DNA of 64,000 bases from Thalassomonas haliotis (GTDB taxonomy: Bacteria > Pseudomonadota > Gammaproteobacteria > Enterobacterales > Alteromonadaceae): NCBI RefSeq assembly GCF_028657945.1, contig NZ_CP059693.1, positions 806,001 through 870,000 on the forward strand, given 5' to 3'. Positions 63,301-64,000 of the stretch are shown here, in pieces. The stretch's first letter is position 1, and the number at the start of each line of letters is the position of its first letter. A program made the translations under genes and the position numbers. The notes beneath the pieces were generated by a model, which worked only from the letters and a program-made list of their open reading frames with translations, had not been told where the DNA came from and searched no databases.

Positions 63301-64000
63301 GCACCGGCTGCGGCATGTCGCGCCAGAGTACGGCGGTGCGCAGGGTGTCGTGGCGGGCAATCACCTGGTTCAGGCCCCGGATAAAGCGGTTAAAGCTGTC
63401 CGTACCTGTTATTTTCAGGTAGGCGGGCATCACATAGGGGTCATTTTGCGGATCCATCATATGATGGAACAAGATCCCCTGTTGCAGCGGTGCCAGCGGG
63501 TAAATATCCTGGATATTGACGGCGCCGCCGGGTACTTTGGCAACGACTTTTTCAATGTCTTCCTCGCTTAAATCTATCAGCGGCAGCATTTGCGGGGTGA
63601 TCACACCGCTGTCGGCCGGGATGGCATTTTCCGGTGCGCTAAACCCGGGAGTTTTTTGCGTGCCTGCGGGGGCTATCTGCAGGGCCAGCTCCGCCAGGTT
63701 CGGATGTTTGAATAACTGTCCGGCGGTTAAGCTGATGTCTTTAAGCTGTAAGGCAGTGATCACCTGCATAACCAGCAGGGAGTGACCGCCGAGTTCGAAA
63801 AAGTTATCGTTGCGTCCGAGTGATTCCAGGCCCAGTACTTCCTGCCAAATTTCTGCCAGTATGAGCTCGGTTTCGCTTTGCGGCGCTTCTGATACTTGTC
63901 CGCTGGCGGCTGATGTTATGATGCTTTCTTGCCGGTCACCGTCAAGCTGTATAGGTGATAGCGCCAGCCAGCTGTTATCTGTTTCTTGCTGGTTTACCCG
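60311..64000 (-). CDS. NRPS, partial: (PCP)-C-A-PCP, runs off the right end
   Basis: The frame is open to base 64000, so the gene starts outside the window and at least 1229 residues are visible. Order: a carrier domain at the edge (NDNFFELGGHSLLVMQ, about 63763-63810); a condensation domain (DIYPLAPLQQGILFHH; site DHHVISDHV, with His for the usual Gly) of the type that often accepts a D-residue or is dual-function; an adenylation domain (VIYTSGSTGVPKGV; code by eye DVQHFCLI-DK, nearest to Ser codes but different at two positions, so not assigned); and a carrier domain (FFELGGHSLLAMKLI). It ends 59 bp before the start of the 3040-residue NRPS, with which it is co-transcribed. Confidence 0.9.
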   Translation of the reverse strand, partial: RVNQQETDNSWLALSPIQLDGDRQESIITSAASGQVSEAPQSETELILAEIWQEVLGLESLGRNDNFFELGGHSLLVMQVITALQLKDISLTAGQLFKHPNLAELALQIAPAGTQKTPGFSAPENAIPADSGVITPQMLPLIDLSEEDIEKVVAKVPGGAVNIQDIYPLAPLQQGILFHHMMDPQNDPYVMPAYLKITGTDSFNRFIRGLNQVIARHDTLRTAVLWRDMPQPVQVVYRSAELPVNHITLPGDEHEDLLSRFKAYDQEQALAVNIEQGPLLSLTVAHDNRADEYLIRLLDHHVISDHVTMDIIQQELALIFAEQQEQLPEPVQYREFVAFARHQEQQTDNAAREFFSKQLGDISETCAPFDLVNVQGDGGKIDEQEQKLPPHLSARLREQALRLKISPAALFHSAYAMVIAACSGQKDIVFGTVMSGRLQGVEGAASMMGMFINTLPLRISLANNSAEDLVRQTHEALRQLLPHEQVSLPFAQSCSGINGDAPLFTSILNYRHTRKGQQDGAHHALANLKFIDPIERTNYPFSVAVDDYGQDFLVNIQVEAQIDAGRILDYMLTALTRLSELLADNNPDGINQYPVLPEKEQHSLFALNATAQDYPDDKCIYDLFEAQVAKTPDSTALIFEGQQLSYRQLEQRANQLARQLLASGAKPETLIALYMERSIEMLVAVWGVLKAGAAYVPLDPQLPPSRIAVILGDSQPLAIISQQHLAGSLNGLTEIPVLAIDETAVAAGLAALSPDSIARPGGQSPLSCAYVIYTSGSTGVPKGVVCTHQGLVNQADAKQKQYPLTTQDKVLQKTPYSFDVSLQELIWPLISGACLVIAKPQGHKDPKYLESVIKEQQITTLHFVPSMLNLMLAGSNWQECTSVKRVFCCGEAVSKALETSFFATGTRAELHNLYGPTEAAIDVSHWACAPDSALNTVPIGHAMQNTQLLVLNESMQLVPFGVTGELHIGGVGLARGYLNREALTAKQFVDNPFPELATNRLYKTGDLVRYLPDGSLEYLGRSDHQVKIRGLRIELGEIEHQLKQLPEIDSALVVAHTDQKGEQHLVAYFIGESGSKNSTELIPGLQQQLGQVLPDYMIPAIFISQQSWPLTVSGKINRNALPKPEFNASAEFKKADTPEQLALAAIWADLLALETQEISVSANFFELGGHSLLAMKLISRIEAEFNTSLSLQALFKSPTIATIAEQLTPTQEQDESLDFMDQLLNDFEV

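Overview
The window looks like chromosome of a marine gammaproteobacterium, most likely a Colwelliaceae/Alteromonadales member of the Thalassomonas-Thalassotalea type. This rests on a YacL (UPF0231) protein, PEP-CTERM and GlyGly-CTERM sorted proteins, an ExeM/NucH-type nuclease, Fur-controlled TonB uptake and long NRPS genes. The assignment is inferred from gene content; no rRNA or marker gene is present. Coding density is high. Most of the window has similar, moderate GC, but about 41.2-45.6 kb is clearly AT-rich.

Left part (1-21 kb), mostly housekeeping and accessory genes: a ChbG/YdjC deacetylase broken by a one-base deletion, a TonB/TolA-like anchored protein, an amino-acid-type binding protein, yacL, an RND efflux pair, an HDOD protein, an ATP-grasp ligase, a periplasmic-sensor diguanylate cyclase, a divergent nitroreductase/LysR pair, a MetR-like regulator with a type 2 ferredoxin-NADP reductase, then a dockerin-tagged extracellular nuclease followed by a cohesin-like PEP-CTERM protein.

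Middle (21-34 kb): one tight six-gene operon on the minus strand. In order of transcription it encodes a TPR plus outer-membrane barrel (Slam-like), a FecR-domain protein, a 1735-residue repeat lipoprotein, an MBL-fold hydrolase, a CHASE2 adenylate cyclase and a GAF/HD-GYP protein. It reads like a surface lipoprotein with its exporter, coupled to cyclic-nucleotide signalling.

34-40.5 kb: a GlyGly-CTERM protein, then a Fur-box-preceded inner-membrane cluster (DUF3325-like, DUF3649-like, PepSY) convergent with a TonB-dependent receptor that has its own strong Fur box. This is an iron-siderophore uptake module.

40.5-45.6 kb: an AT-rich defence/toxin island. It holds a six-cysteine secreted peptide gene, a SymE-type toxin gene, a complete type II-A (St85/Sen2-like) retron with its msr-msd RNA, effector and reverse transcriptase, and a HipBA-like pair preceded by four operator palindromes in an exact 50-bp tandem array.

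45.6-64 kb: an NRPS cluster on the minus strand that runs off the right end: a partial NRPS, a 3040-residue NRPS ending in a TauD/SyrP-type hydroxylase, a terminal module with thioesterase, and a cyclic-peptide ABC exporter. Specificity codes read by eye suggest Asp - Gly - Asp at the visible end. With the beta-hydroxylase and the iron genes next door, a beta-hydroxyaspartate siderophore is the most economical guess, but it is not proven.
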